In this document: in pieces, positions 1 to 6,327 of the stretch
Numbering within the stretch: position 1 is the first letter of the stretch
Layout of the letters: every line of letters starts with the position of its first letter
From: Candidatus Saccharimonadota bacterium
GTDB lineage: Bacteria > Patescibacteriota > Saccharimonadia > Saccharimonadales > Saccharimonadaceae
NCBI GenBank assembly: GCA_003979185.1
Contig: RYWJ01000023.1
Span: 1 to 10,231, forward strand
DNA: 10,231 nt
Reading direction: 5' to 3'
Program-made: the position numbers and the translations under genes
The notes under the pieces: generated by a model
Seen by the model: the letters and a program-made list of their open reading frames with translations, nothing else
Told to the model about the DNA's origin: nothing
Database searches by the model: none

Positions 1-76
1 CGACACCGTCCAGTGAGCTATTGTAGACGAGCCCGGCATAAGGGAAGTTGTAGGGGTTCACAATCCAGCACTGGCA
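1..76 (-). repeat. FISUMP-like gene fragment, left copy of inverted repeat
   Basis: On the minus strand this edge reads NPYNFPYAGLVYNSSLDGV and runs off the window. The pattern matches the core of the Fibrobacter succinogenes major paralogous (FISUMP) domain, which usually continues into a G-x-YWSS motif. The frame opens only at position 76, after a TGA at 79-77, and the expected upstream part of the domain is absent, so this is a fragment or an assembly edge. Bases 14-55 match the reverse complement of 10190-10231 at 39 of 42 positions. Family assignment is by eye from a short peptide. Confidence 0.5.
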
Positions 77-94
77 TCAAGAACGCGATAACGC

Positions 95-123
95 TTGCAT
101 TCACGGAAGAAGCAAGGTATAAT
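95..123 (+). promoter_or_regulatory. Promoter of the CmpB-like gene, apparently leaderless
   Basis: There is a perfect -10 TATAAT at 118-123 and a partial -35 TTGCAT at 95-100, spaced 17 bp. The predicted transcription start near 130 lies about 5 bases before the ATG at 135, too close for a Shine-Dalgarno sequence. The same TTGCAT-17-TATAAT arrangement recurs before the gene at 5475. Confidence 0.65.
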
Positions 124-134
124 ATTACTAGAAT

Positions 135-749
135 ATGGCAAAAATCGCTAGAAAATCTCCTCAAGCCCAGCTATCGCCCACTGACGCAGAGCTAGAAAAT
201 AAAATTTTGAATTATTTTCTGCTGTTTTTTAGTTGCGCCTTGATCGGCTGGCTATGGGAAGTTGCTATTAGTTTTGCTCAGTATGGCATCTTTATTAATC
301 GGGGTGTCTTGCATGGTCCATGGTTGCCAATTTATGGTTTTGGTGGTCTTGGAATTATTATTTTACTCAAGCGCTTTCGTAAGCACCCTCTCGTGGTTTT
401 TCTTAGCTCGATCGTCTTATGTGGCACGATTGAATACTTTACAGGCTGGTACTTGGAAACCTTCAAGCACATGAAATGGTGGGATTATAGTGGGGATTTT
501 ATGAATTTACATGGTCGGATTTGTTTGTTGGCTTTGACAAGTTTTGGTCTGGCGGCACTTTTTCTAGTATATTTCGCACATCCTAAGCTGATCGCTTTCT
601 TCAACAAGATTCCTATCAAACCAAAAAAGGTCCTCTGCTTCGCGCTAGTTCTATGCTTCTTGGGCGATTTTGTCTATTCATCCGACAATCCCAATACTGG
701 CAATGGTATCTCTAGTGAGGTACAGTCGACTGATACTTCTCAAGAATAG
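135..749 (+). CDS. Putative ABC-transporter type IV (CmpB/DUF1113) membrane protein
   Basis: This 204-residue integral membrane protein resembles the CmpB-type putative ABC transporter family (PF06541). Family landmarks are the first helix ending GWLWEV (about 38-43), then INRGVLHGPWLPIYGFGG (about 54-71), the E-x-x-TGWYLE segment (about 100-108), and WWDYSG followed by NLHGRICL (about 115-131). About five hydrophobic segments are visible, the last near 165-180, followed by a short polar Ser/Thr-rich tail. The family's transport role and substrate are not established, so the product name is only a label. The ATG at 135 lies 11 bases after a TATAAT and has no Shine-Dalgarno, suggesting leaderless translation. 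It lies in the same direction as bL33, but bL33 has its own promoter. Confidence 0.8.
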   Translation: MAKIARKSPQAQLSPTDAELENKILNYFLLFFSCALIGWLWEVAISFAQYGIFINRGVLHGPWLPIYGFGGLGIIILLKRFRKHPLVVFLSSIVLCGTIEYFTGWYLETFKHMKWWDYSGDFMNLHGRICLLALTSFGLAALFLVYFAHPKLIAFFNKIPIKPKKVLCFALVLCFLGDFVYSSDNPNTGNGISSEVQSTDTSQE

Positions 750-771
750 TATAAAAATAGGGTTTTTGCGG

Positions 772-800
772 TTTACAGTATAAAGTTTTTGTGATAGAAT
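772..800 (+). promoter_or_regulatory. Promoter of rpmG, leaderless type
   Basis: The -35 TTTACA (772-777) and -10 TAGAAT (795-800) are separated by exactly 17 bp. A TG at 792-793 gives an extended -10. The predicted start near 807 leaves about four bases before the ATG at 811. Confidence 0.75.
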
Positions 801-810
801 AGACAGTATT

Positions 811-1020
811 ATGGCAAAGAAGAATAATACTAAACGCAAGCTCGTTGGCTTAGTTTCTGAGGAATCTGGTATCCGTCAATACTACACGAAGAAGAATACT
901 ATGAATACCCCAGATAAGCTTTCTCTTCGCAAGTACGATCCAGTTTTGCGTAAGCACGTTGTCTTCACCGAGACTAAGAAAAATCTTGGTCGCAACGAAG
1001 TCAAGGAAAAGAAACGCTAA
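811..1020 (+). CDS. rpmG: Large-subunit ribosomal protein bL33
   Basis: A 69-residue, strongly basic protein of the large ribosomal subunit. The family signature is clear: KLVGLVSEESGIRQYYTKKN near 11-30, then DKLSLRKYDPVLRKHVVFTE (about 35-54), which corresponds to the conserved 'KLELKKYDPVLRKHV' core of bL33. It is longer than the common 49-55 residues, with extra basic residues at both ends (MAKKNNTKRK at the start, NEVKEKKR at the end). It has no cysteines and so belongs to the zinc-free form. It has its own promoter, no Shine-Dalgarno, and a good terminator immediately after. It is transcribed alone. Confidence 0.95.
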   Translation: MAKKNNTKRKLVGLVSEESGIRQYYTKKNTMNTPDKLSLRKYDPVLRKHVVFTETKKNLGRNEVKEKKR

Positions 1021-1048
1021 ATCTTTCCGTTTCAGACACGAGATGCAG

Positions 1049-1075
1049 ACTCGACCAGTTTTAGGTCGAGTTTTT
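1049..1075 (+). terminator. Rho-independent terminator of rpmG
   Basis: An 8-bp stem, ACTCGACC (1049-1056) with GGTCGAGT (1064-1071), has a 7-base loop and runs into TTTTT. It lies between two convergent genes (rpmG and the GH57-like gene), so it may also stop minus-strand transcription, although the T tract is poor on that side. Confidence 0.85.
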
Positions 1076-1086
1076 GCAAATAGACT

Positions 1087-2979
1087 CTATTCAATGACTA
1101 TCTTCTTAAAAAGTTTCTTTGGTTTTTTGAGACGCGAGTGCGAGGTTTGATTGACGGATCGGCTTTCCTTGATATTTGCTTCAGGTTTTTGCTCTGGCCG
1201 TGACGTATCTTTGGCAACATGCGCCCGCTTTGTCACTTCTGGCTCTTGGGATATTTCTGCTGCTTGATCTTCAGCGTTTTCTTCTACAGCATCGACACTT
1301 ATTTCTGACCTGACTGACGCCTCAGCAGTAGAATCATCCACATCTTCATCGTTACCCACCTCGATGTCAGCATCTTCCAAATCACTAAAATTTTCTTCCG
1401 GCATTCCATTTTCGGATTCTGTTTCATCTGTAACATCCATGAACTCAACTTCATCTTCAATTACAATCTCAGCCTCAGCTAAGTTGTCCAGATCTCGTTC
1501 CTGCTCTTGGCTGGCTCGCTTGGCACGCTGCGCCATGACCTGAATTGCCGCCTCCATATCATCAAAATCCTCAGCCGACCAAAGTGGTTGATCTGGATCA
1601 TCCACTACGCCCGTAGCTTGTTTAAGCTGCTGATACAATTCGGCACTACGCTCTCTAGCTTCGCGTGCCTGATGATCAAACTTGATCTTCACCGTCGTAC
1701 TCTCCGTCAAAGCTCCTCGCCGTACAAAATGACCGCCGCTTTCGTCTTTCACAATTAGCTCTGACAGCTTTTTATCAATGTCTTGCCAAATTGCTTCAAA
1801 ATTCTCGCCACCACGTGCGTATTCGACCGCTGTTAGTCGAGAAAATTCCCGATATAGATCCCTGTCCTTACTAAGCAAGATGTCTTTGCGCAAATTATAT
1901 AACTTATCAGAATTGGTTTCCTCAACATGATCCCACCAAGCTGGTATCTGATAATCTTGAGCTGAAACACCCTTAGTACTCACGGTTCTTTTAATCGAAA
2001 GTTCGGCTGTCGGCGACATTTTAAGCGTCATATCCGCGTTTACCAATCTACTACCTGGCATTTCCGACCAAATCTTAAATAATTCGTCAAAAAATCCAAT
2101 AATACTTAAACTACGCCACTGCCCAAAGATGCTTGAATCCAAATATAAATTCACCAGATCACCCCGTAAAAAGTCTAGATCCAAATATTTTTGGAATTTG
2201 CGCGCCGAAAACTGCGTGACTTTCTTTGTCCTTGCTCCAGTTTGTGACTTTGGCTGCGAGTTCACCTCCGACATTGCTCGCACAAAGTCCGTCGCGCTAT
2301 CAACCGAAGTTGATAGTTCAATATCTTCGTCCAATTCGTCAACCGTCACCTCATCGTCAACCTGAACAGTAGCTTCTGGCTGCGCAAACTCGATCATCTC
2401 ACTCAGACGACGGTTATCAAACAGAAGCTTGAGATTCTTGCGCCCTTTTGCTTCATAGACTTGATTAACCGTACGCCAATCTAAAATTTCCGCTGCATCC
2501 CCCGCGAACATTGCCTCAAAGCCATTTTTCTCCGCCCAACGTGCTAAACGGTTATGATAGCAAAGCTTCGGCAAAGCCAAAATCTTACTCTCGATACCAA
2601 AAAGTCGGTCCACAATTTTACGATATTCGGCGATCTGCTCCGATAGTTCATCCAAATCATAAAATCCCGCCATTGAATAATGATATGGAGTAGCAATGAA
2701 ACTCACACTCCCACTTTTCACTAGTTTCTGCAAACGCCGAATCAGGTCCATATCCCAGCGTTCGGCTTGCTCCAGCCAGATCCCTGATACTAAAAGGGAA
2801 GCACGAAAATTCGGATAACGCTGAGCATTTCTTTCCAAAAGTGCAAAGAGAGGCTGGTAATTCGCTTTATCTTCGGCCTTAAACTCTACTTCACCGCCAA
2901 AGTAACCCTTCTGCCAGCTACTCGAATCTTTTAGTTCATACGGACGATGCAGGTGAAAACACAAATGAAGCGAACGCAT
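1087..2979 (-). CDS. GH57-family glycoside hydrolase-like protein with acidic C-terminal tail
   Basis: A 630-residue cytoplasmic protein (no signal peptide). The N-terminal half follows the GH57 fold: CFHLHRPYEL at 7-16 (the HxHxP opening), a TPYHYSMAGFYD region at 97-108 matching the usual 'TYYHSL' motif, ALPKLCYHN at 135-143, LDWRTVNQVY at 166-175, LKLLFDNRRLSE at 183-194, and LYLDSSIFGQW at 278-288, which corresponds to the motif holding the catalytic Asp (D281). The Glu nucleophile expected in the third motif ('RNTELIY') appears to be Lys138, so activity on alpha-glucans is doubtful. A linker at about 205-260 and a very acidic tail at about 470-600 ending in a basic KKPKKLFKKIVIE are unlike ordinary family members. 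The start is ATG at 2979, with GAGAGG at 2993-2988 as Shine-Dalgarno. It is monocistronic and convergent with rpmG. Confidence 0.8.
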   Translation of the reverse strand: MRSLHLCFHLHRPYELKDSSSWQKGYFGGEVEFKAEDKANYQPLFALLERNAQRYPNFRASLLVSGIWLEQAERWDMDLIRRLQKLVKSGSVSFIATPYHYSMAGFYDLDELSEQIAEYRKIVDRLFGIESKILALPKLCYHNRLARWAEKNGFEAMFAGDAAEILDWRTVNQVYEAKGRKNLKLLFDNRRLSEMIEFAQPEATVQVDDEVTVDELDEDIELSTSVDSATDFVRAMSEVNSQPKSQTGARTKKVTQFSARKFQKYLDLDFLRGDLVNLYLDSSIFGQWRSLSIIGFFDELFKIWSEMPGSRLVNADMTLKMSPTAELSIKRTVSTKGVSAQDYQIPAWWDHVEETNSDKLYNLRKDILLSKDRDLYREFSRLTAVEYARGGENFEAIWQDIDKKLSELIVKDESGGHFVRRGALTESTTVKIKFDHQAREARERSAELYQQLKQATGVVDDPDQPLWSAEDFDDMEAAIQVMAQRAKRASQEQERDLDNLAEAEIVIEDEVEFMDVTDETESENGMPEENFSDLEDADIEVGNDEDVDDSTAEASVRSEISVDAVEENAEDQAAEISQEPEVTKRAHVAKDTSRPEQKPEANIKESRSVNQTSHSRLKKPKKLFKKIVIE

Positions 2980-3127
2980 ATTTACCTCTCTTTATAACCA
3001 TTACTCTTATCATATCATAGTTTATGAGAATCAGAGTAAAAATTAGACATTAAGCTTTTCATAAACTCGCCAGCCCCTCCTTGATAATTCAATTTTGTAT
3101 CGTTCTGGCTCCATTTCGCCGGAAATG

Positions 3128-3136
3128 TGATAAAAT
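3128..3136 (+). promoter_or_regulatory. Extended -10 promoter of tRNA-Trp
   Basis: TG at 3128-3129 precedes TAAAAT at 3131-3136, an extended -10. No good -35 is seen at the usual distance. The predicted start near 3143 gives a short leader of about 26 bases before the mature tRNA 5' end. Confidence 0.5.
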
Positions 3137-3168
3137 AGTCGTAGCCGCGTGTTTTGCGCGTGGTCCTT

Positions 3169-3243
3169 AGGGGCGTAGTACAACGGTTAGTATAGCGGTC
3201 TCCAAAACCGTAGATCATGGTTCGATTCCGTGCGCCCCTGCCA
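3169..3243 (+). tRNA. tRNA-Trp (anticodon CCA)
   Basis: The cloverleaf folds by eye. The acceptor stem is AGGGGCG (3169-3175) with CGCCCCT (3233-3239). The D stem is GTAC with GTAT, and the anticodon stem GCGGT/ACCGT encloses the loop CTCCAAA with anticodon CCA. The T stem CATGG/CCGTG encloses TTCGATT. The discriminator is G3240, and the terminal CCA (3241-3243) is encoded in the gene. A decayed serine recombinase is antisense to its 3' end and a strong terminator follows 22 bases later. The 3' end is the probable attachment site of a former integrated element. Confidence 0.96.
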
Positions 3244-3246
3244 AAC
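3236..3246 (+). repeat. Candidate attL core: 3' end of tRNA-Trp
   Basis: CCCTGCCAAAC spans the last acceptor-stem bases, the discriminator, the CCA end and three bases beyond. It is repeated exactly in direct orientation at 5197-5207. The two copies bracket the recombinase relic and one membrane-protein gene, as the ends of an integrated element would. Confidence 0.45.
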
Positions 3247-3261
3247 CGAATATAAATCACT

Positions 3262-3301
3262 AAATTGTTCGTTTGACCCCTGTTGAACGGACAATTTTTT
3301 T
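3262..3301 (+). terminator. Rho-independent terminator after tRNA-Trp
   Basis: AAATTGTTCGTT (3262-3273) pairs with AACGGACAATTT (3286-3297); the core stem is nine pairs with one G-T. It is followed by a T tract (3295-3301). It lies inside the 3' part of the antisense recombinase frame, so this terminator seems to have been supplied to the tRNA by the integrated element. Confidence 0.8.
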
Positions 3302-4622
3302 GTTAAAGCCCTGAGGGAAAAAATTTCTCCGTCCTGGTCGACAGTTTCATCTAATTCTTTCAGCCATTTATACGGTTCTACCTCTATCTTTTTGACTGTT
3401 AATGCCCTAGGTCGTTTTGGGATTACGTGTCCGCTATAATCCTTAGTTCCAAACGGTACTTCTTTAAGTACTGGACATGGACCAATGGCAAGTAGTAGAG
3501 AACGACGCACAGACGGCTCACGGTCACTATCAAACCTCTCTTTATGGTTCACTAGTTTCTCCAACGTATTACCAATAACTTCATACCAATTTTTGTTTCG
3601 CTCCCTAGTATCTTTATTTGACTTTTCAATATCAGCCTTTAAGCTTTTTAGTTCTTTAGATTTTGCCTCAAATTCCTCATCATCAATTAACTCTCGTACC
3701 CGCATATCAATTAGCGTTTTAAGCTGCTTCTCGCAGTCGTTAAGGCTATCATTTTGAGCACAGGCAACATCATAGCGTTCGGCAAGTTCAGTAGTATGAA
3801 TATTATTTAGAACTTCCATAGCCCATTCATAAAGTTTAGGATGAATAGTATAATGGTCGAAAATTTCGTCAATCTGCCTAAATGCTTCTTCCTCCTCAAT
3901 TCCACCATGTAATTCACATTTATGGTAGGGGCTTTTCTTGGTACATTTATAATAAGTATGATCATTATACGTTCCGTCTGCGAGTAGGCGATCGTGGTGC
4001 TCGCCAATAATCGCACAACCGCAACTAGCACAAGTTAGCAAGCCCTTTAACTCATGTTTAATCTTACCATTCTTATATGATACTGGTCTACGATTATGTT
4101 TTTCCATAAAATCATCTTTCTTGCTCTGAATATACAAGTATTGTTCCCAAGTAATCATAGCTGGCCATTGACCATCAATTAGATGATTTGGGTCGTCATA
4201 ATCTTTTAGTTTACCAGCATAAAAGAGCTGCCATTCCAGCCTCTACACCAAAGATTAGCACGTTATCCCATGGATAATAAATACGGTCATTAGTATGAAT
4301 CATTTGGATCTTACCATCCAACAATAGTTGTTGTACTAGCCCGCTTTCTCCAGGATTACGAGCAAGGCGGTTTGCTTGCCAACAGATAATTCCATTTGCT
4401 TTACCCTGCTCAATCATTTTAATCATTTGGCCAAATTGCGGACGGTTGCCATGTTTACTTGCAGAAGCCTTTTCTCTGAAACGTTTTACAACTTTATAAC
4501 CATTTTGCTTAACGATACGTTCGGCAACATCCATTTGGTCATCTAGGGAAGCAGATTGACACACATACAACAACTGAATACTCATATTTTATCTATTTTG
4601 CGGAAAAATGGGTGAGATAGGG

Positions 4623-4628
4623 TATAAT
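4623..4628 (+). promoter_or_regulatory. -10 element placing transcription start at the ATG
   Basis: TATAAT at 4623-4628 lies seven bases before the A of the ATG at 4635, so the expected transcription start coincides with the start codon. The -35 is weak (TTGCGG at 4598-4603, spacing 19). The element excludes the upstream in-frame ATG at 4608 as the real start. Confidence 0.6.
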
Positions 4629-4634
4629 ACAATT

Positions 4635-5150
4635 ATGAATGAGCCTTTTAGCGAGGAGGTCGGATCGGCGAAGCCACGGCGACGTATTAAGCTGGCGTCT
4701 TGGCTGGTTTTGTTATTGTTGCCGATTGCGTTGATTCTGCCGAGTTTTGCGGAGAACTTGCGGATTGCAGTGATTGGCCGCGAAACGGTTTGTTGTGATC
4801 CGGATAATCGGGGAGAGTTAGAGAAAAAGGCGGAGGCTGCGCGCGCGAATCGTGAACAGGCGGACTTGATTATGAGAGTGGGATTGATTGGGGGCATGGT
4901 GCTCGCGGGCGTGGGGGCGATAGGGTTTTTGATGGCGGTGGTGAGATTTTTGCCGGGGTTGTTGAAGATTGTTTTTGGGTTGGTGGCGATTGTCACAGCG
5001 GGGTATATTATCTATGCGTCGTATCGAATGTACGATTATTACACAAACAACACAGAATCATATTATGAGACGGATTCGTGGTATGGGTTCCGGGATTTGG
5101 AATGGTATTTGCCGACGGCATGGTTTGGGGAAGGAGAGGGCGATGTGTAG
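4635..5150 (+). CDS. Unrecognised three-helix membrane protein
   Basis: A 171-residue protein of no family I recognise. It has a short charged N-terminus (MNEPFSEEVGSAKPRRRIK), a first hydrophobic segment at about 21-37, a soluble loop with GRETVCCDPDNRG followed by an Ala/Glu-rich helix (ELEKKAEAARANREQADL), two close hydrophobic helices at about 70-93 and 97-122, and a Tyr/Trp-rich tail (YRMYDYYTNN to WYLPTAWFG). The start is set at 4635 because an ATG at 4608 lies upstream of the -10. The coding strand is rich in G and in GCG/GGG/GTG codons, unlike the A/T-rich recombinase beside it and the genes to the right. It is divergent from the recombinase relic and inside the candidate element, so it could be cargo or simply a neighbour. 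Confidence 0.65.
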   Translation: MNEPFSEEVGSAKPRRRIKLASWLVLLLLPIALILPSFAENLRIAVIGRETVCCDPDNRGELEKKAEAARANREQADLIMRVGLIGGMVLAGVGAIGFLMAVVRFLPGLLKIVFGLVAIVTAGYIIYASYRMYDYYTNNTESYYETDSWYGFRDLEWYLPTAWFGEGEGDV

Positions 5151-5196
5151 ACTTTTCTTAATATACGAAGGGAGGTTGAGGATTAAGCCCTTGAAG

Positions 5197-5207
5197 CCCT
5201 GCCAAAC
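5197..5207 (+). repeat. Candidate attR: direct copy of tRNA-Trp 3' end
   Basis: CCCTGCCAAAC is identical to 3236-3246 and in the same orientation. It is followed within ten bases by a hairpin and T tract, as expected if this is the displaced original downstream flank of the tRNA gene. The distance between copies is 1961 bases. An 11-base match could arise by chance, so the call rests mainly on its context. Confidence 0.4.
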
Positions 5208-5232
5208 AAAAATATGTCCGTTTGGACTTTTT
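5202..5232 (+). terminator. Weak terminator-like hairpin, possibly the displaced tRNA terminator
   Basis: Two mutually exclusive stems can form: CCAAAC (5202-5207) with GTTTGG (5220-5225), or GTCC (5216-5219) with GGAC (5224-5227). Either is followed by ACTTTTTG or TTTTTG. It would terminate the gene ending at 5150, or could be the ancestral terminator of tRNA-Trp. Confidence 0.45.
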
Positions 5233-5383
5233 GTTCTCTCGAAAAATTGTTTTTAGTATAAAGCCGACTCCTGTTACTCAAAAAACAGGAACATAGCAAA
5301 AGGTTACACCAACAAAAAACTACCATCCTTACAGCTAGGAATGAAAGCTGGCATAGCTTCCACACGCTTGAGCTACAAATTTA

Positions 5384-5412
5384 TTGCATTTATAGCCGAA
5401 ATAACGTATAAT
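5384..5412 (+). promoter_or_regulatory. Promoter of the 5475 membrane-protein gene
   Basis: TTGCAT (5384-5389), 17 bp, then a perfect TATAAT (5407-5412). The predicted start near 5419 gives a leader of about 55 bases that carries a Shine-Dalgarno (AGGTGG, 5462-5467). Confidence 0.65.
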
Positions 5413-5474
5413 ATTGAAAGCACCTTAATTTTCAGGATTTTATCAAACAAAATCAAAAAACAGGTGGTATTGAA

Positions 5475-6035
5475 ATGAATTTTGTATCAGAAGTTTTTAA
5501 ATTCTACCAAACTGACTCGCTTTCCAGCCTAATCTACTCTCAGATGATGACGATCTTCCCAATCATTTTTCTGGCCATGTCGTTGATTGACAATCTCAGA
5601 CTCACCCACAAAAAGATTGAGGACAAACCATCACGCAGGGCATATCATCTCAAACGACTGCTGTATCTTATGGCGTATATTGCCTGCAATGTTATCGCAA
5701 ACTTGGTTATCTATCCCGTAATGCGTGCAGACGTTGAGTTGCCAACCAACCTAGTTGTCGACGTGTTGCTCATTGCAACATATCTATATGCATCACATTG
5801 CTTGATGCAGTTGGAGGCGGGGACAGCACTCCTCATGCATCTTGCTATATGTCTACCGATCATGTACGTGTTTGACAAGTATCTCAATGCTGGGGCAGCA
5901 TCCGTAGGTCTCGTTGCCGCTATGGGATGGCTTTATCTAGTTTACTGGTCAAAGTGCGGTAACTCACTTGCCAGAAAATATTTCCACATCAATAGCGTAT
6001 GGGACTTAAAATGCGATGAACCTGAAAATCATTAA
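5475..6035 (+). CDS. Unrecognised multi-pass membrane protein
   Basis: A 186-residue protein with about five hydrophobic segments: roughly 18-37 (YSQMMTIFPIIFLAMSLI), 63-80, 90-108, 112-131 and 138-157. A positively charged loop (RLTHKKIEDKPSRRAYHLKR, about 43-62) is probably cytoplasmic. The tail after the last segment is hydrophilic, with a His and Cys (KYFHINSVWDLKCDEPENH). I see no catalytic or transporter signature. The ATG at 5475 has AGGTGG seven bases upstream and a good promoter further up. It is transcribed alone, ending in a strong palindromic hairpin. Confidence 0.7.
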   Translation: MNFVSEVFKFYQTDSLSSLIYSQMMTIFPIIFLAMSLIDNLRLTHKKIEDKPSRRAYHLKRLLYLMAYIACNVIANLVIYPVMRADVELPTNLVVDVLLIATYLYASHCLMQLEAGTALLMHLAICLPIMYVFDKYLNAGAASVGLVAAMGWLYLVYWSKCGNSLARKYFHINSVWDLKCDEPENH

Positions 6036-6042
6036 GCCTCAA

Positions 6043-6064
6043 CCCCGAGTCATATGACTCGGGG
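6043..6064 (+). terminator. Perfect palindromic hairpin terminator
   Basis: CCCCGAGTCATATGACTCGGGG is a perfect 22-base palindrome eight bases after the stop codon of the 5475 gene. It is followed by CTTATAA rather than a long T tract, so termination may be imperfect. Confidence 0.65.
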
Positions 6065-6327
6065 CTTATAAACCCAAGATATGGATTCATATCGTATCAG
6101 ATACATCCATATCACTCCAGCACTGACTTCACACATTCGATATTAAGCTCATTCCATAAATCCACGTCTATGATATCACGGTTCAGAATAACAAAGCCCA
6201 CAGCACAGATATTACTAACGAGCTAATGGAATACATTAATAGCATATCAGAATCCAACGATGTAGTAAGCAAACACCCCCAGACGAATCTGGGGGCTTAG
6301 CTTGTGATACATGAGTTGACAATAAGG
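6065..6327. other. Gene-poor stretch, possibly a decayed coding remnant
   Basis: No complete gene is visible. Two short frames look protein-like but lack good starts. On plus, a frame open from about 6160 reads NELMEYINSISESNDVV and ends in the hairpin at 6276-6295. On minus, a frame reads VILNRDIIDVDLWNELNIE and stops near 6117. They overlap on opposite strands, so at most one can be real. Neither matches a family I know. Confidence 0.4.
6276..6295 (+). terminator. Hairpin, probable terminator
   Basis: CCCCCAGA (6276-6283) pairs with TCTGGGGG (6288-6295) around a CGAA tetraloop. It is followed by CTTAGCTT, similar to the CTTATAA after the hairpin at 6043-6064. It lies between a gene-poor stretch and the end of the minus-strand gene at 6328, so it may act on either strand. 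Confidence 0.55.

Larger units (their letters stand above)
3187..4585 (-). pseudogene. Large serine recombinase, inactivated by internal deletion and frameshift
   Basis: Two frames make one broken site-specific recombinase. The N-terminal piece (4585-4211) is a resolvase catalytic domain, with KANGIICWQANRLARNP and YYPWDNVLIFGVEAGMA matching the family. It then changes to ALLCW and stops. The other frame begins with LFYAGKLKDYD and GQWPAMITWEQY, the segment that normally follows the DNA-binding 'recombinase' domain, and continues through a zinc ribbon (CASC near codon 43 after the ATG at 4158, later Cys at 72 and 81) and a Lys/Glu-rich coiled coil. The whole DNA-binding domain between these points, on the order of 100 residues, is missing, and the junction near 4215-4225 is out of frame. 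The catalytic motif reads YVCQSAS where Y-x-R-x-S is usual, and NRLAR replaces DRLAR, further signs of decay. The last 20 or so codons are the antisense of tRNA-Trp. Confidence 0.88.
5151..5474. other. Intergenic stretch with candidate attR and a promoter
   Basis: I find no convincing gene here. The stretch holds the second copy of the tRNA-Trp 3' end (5197-5207), a terminator-like hairpin just after it, a small inverted repeat TCCTGTT (5269-5275)/AACAGGA (5284-5290) with no T tract after it on either strand, and the promoter of the next gene. A 60-codon minus-strand frame spans part of it but has no family resemblance and overlaps the hairpin. Confidence 0.6.

Noticed and set aside
3015..3260. 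Minus-strand 81-codon frame over the tRNA
   Set aside because: It is the antisense of tRNA-Trp and its promoter region; no ribosome site or protein family supports it.
4608..4634. Upstream in-frame ATG for the 4635 membrane protein
   Set aside because: The TATAAT at 4623-4628 lies within the extra codons, so a transcript from it could not include them.
5183..5365. Minus-strand 60-codon frame rich in Cys and Leu
   Set aside because: It has no ribosome site or family resemblance, covers the terminator-like hairpin and candidate attR, and looks like a chance frame in noncoding DNA.
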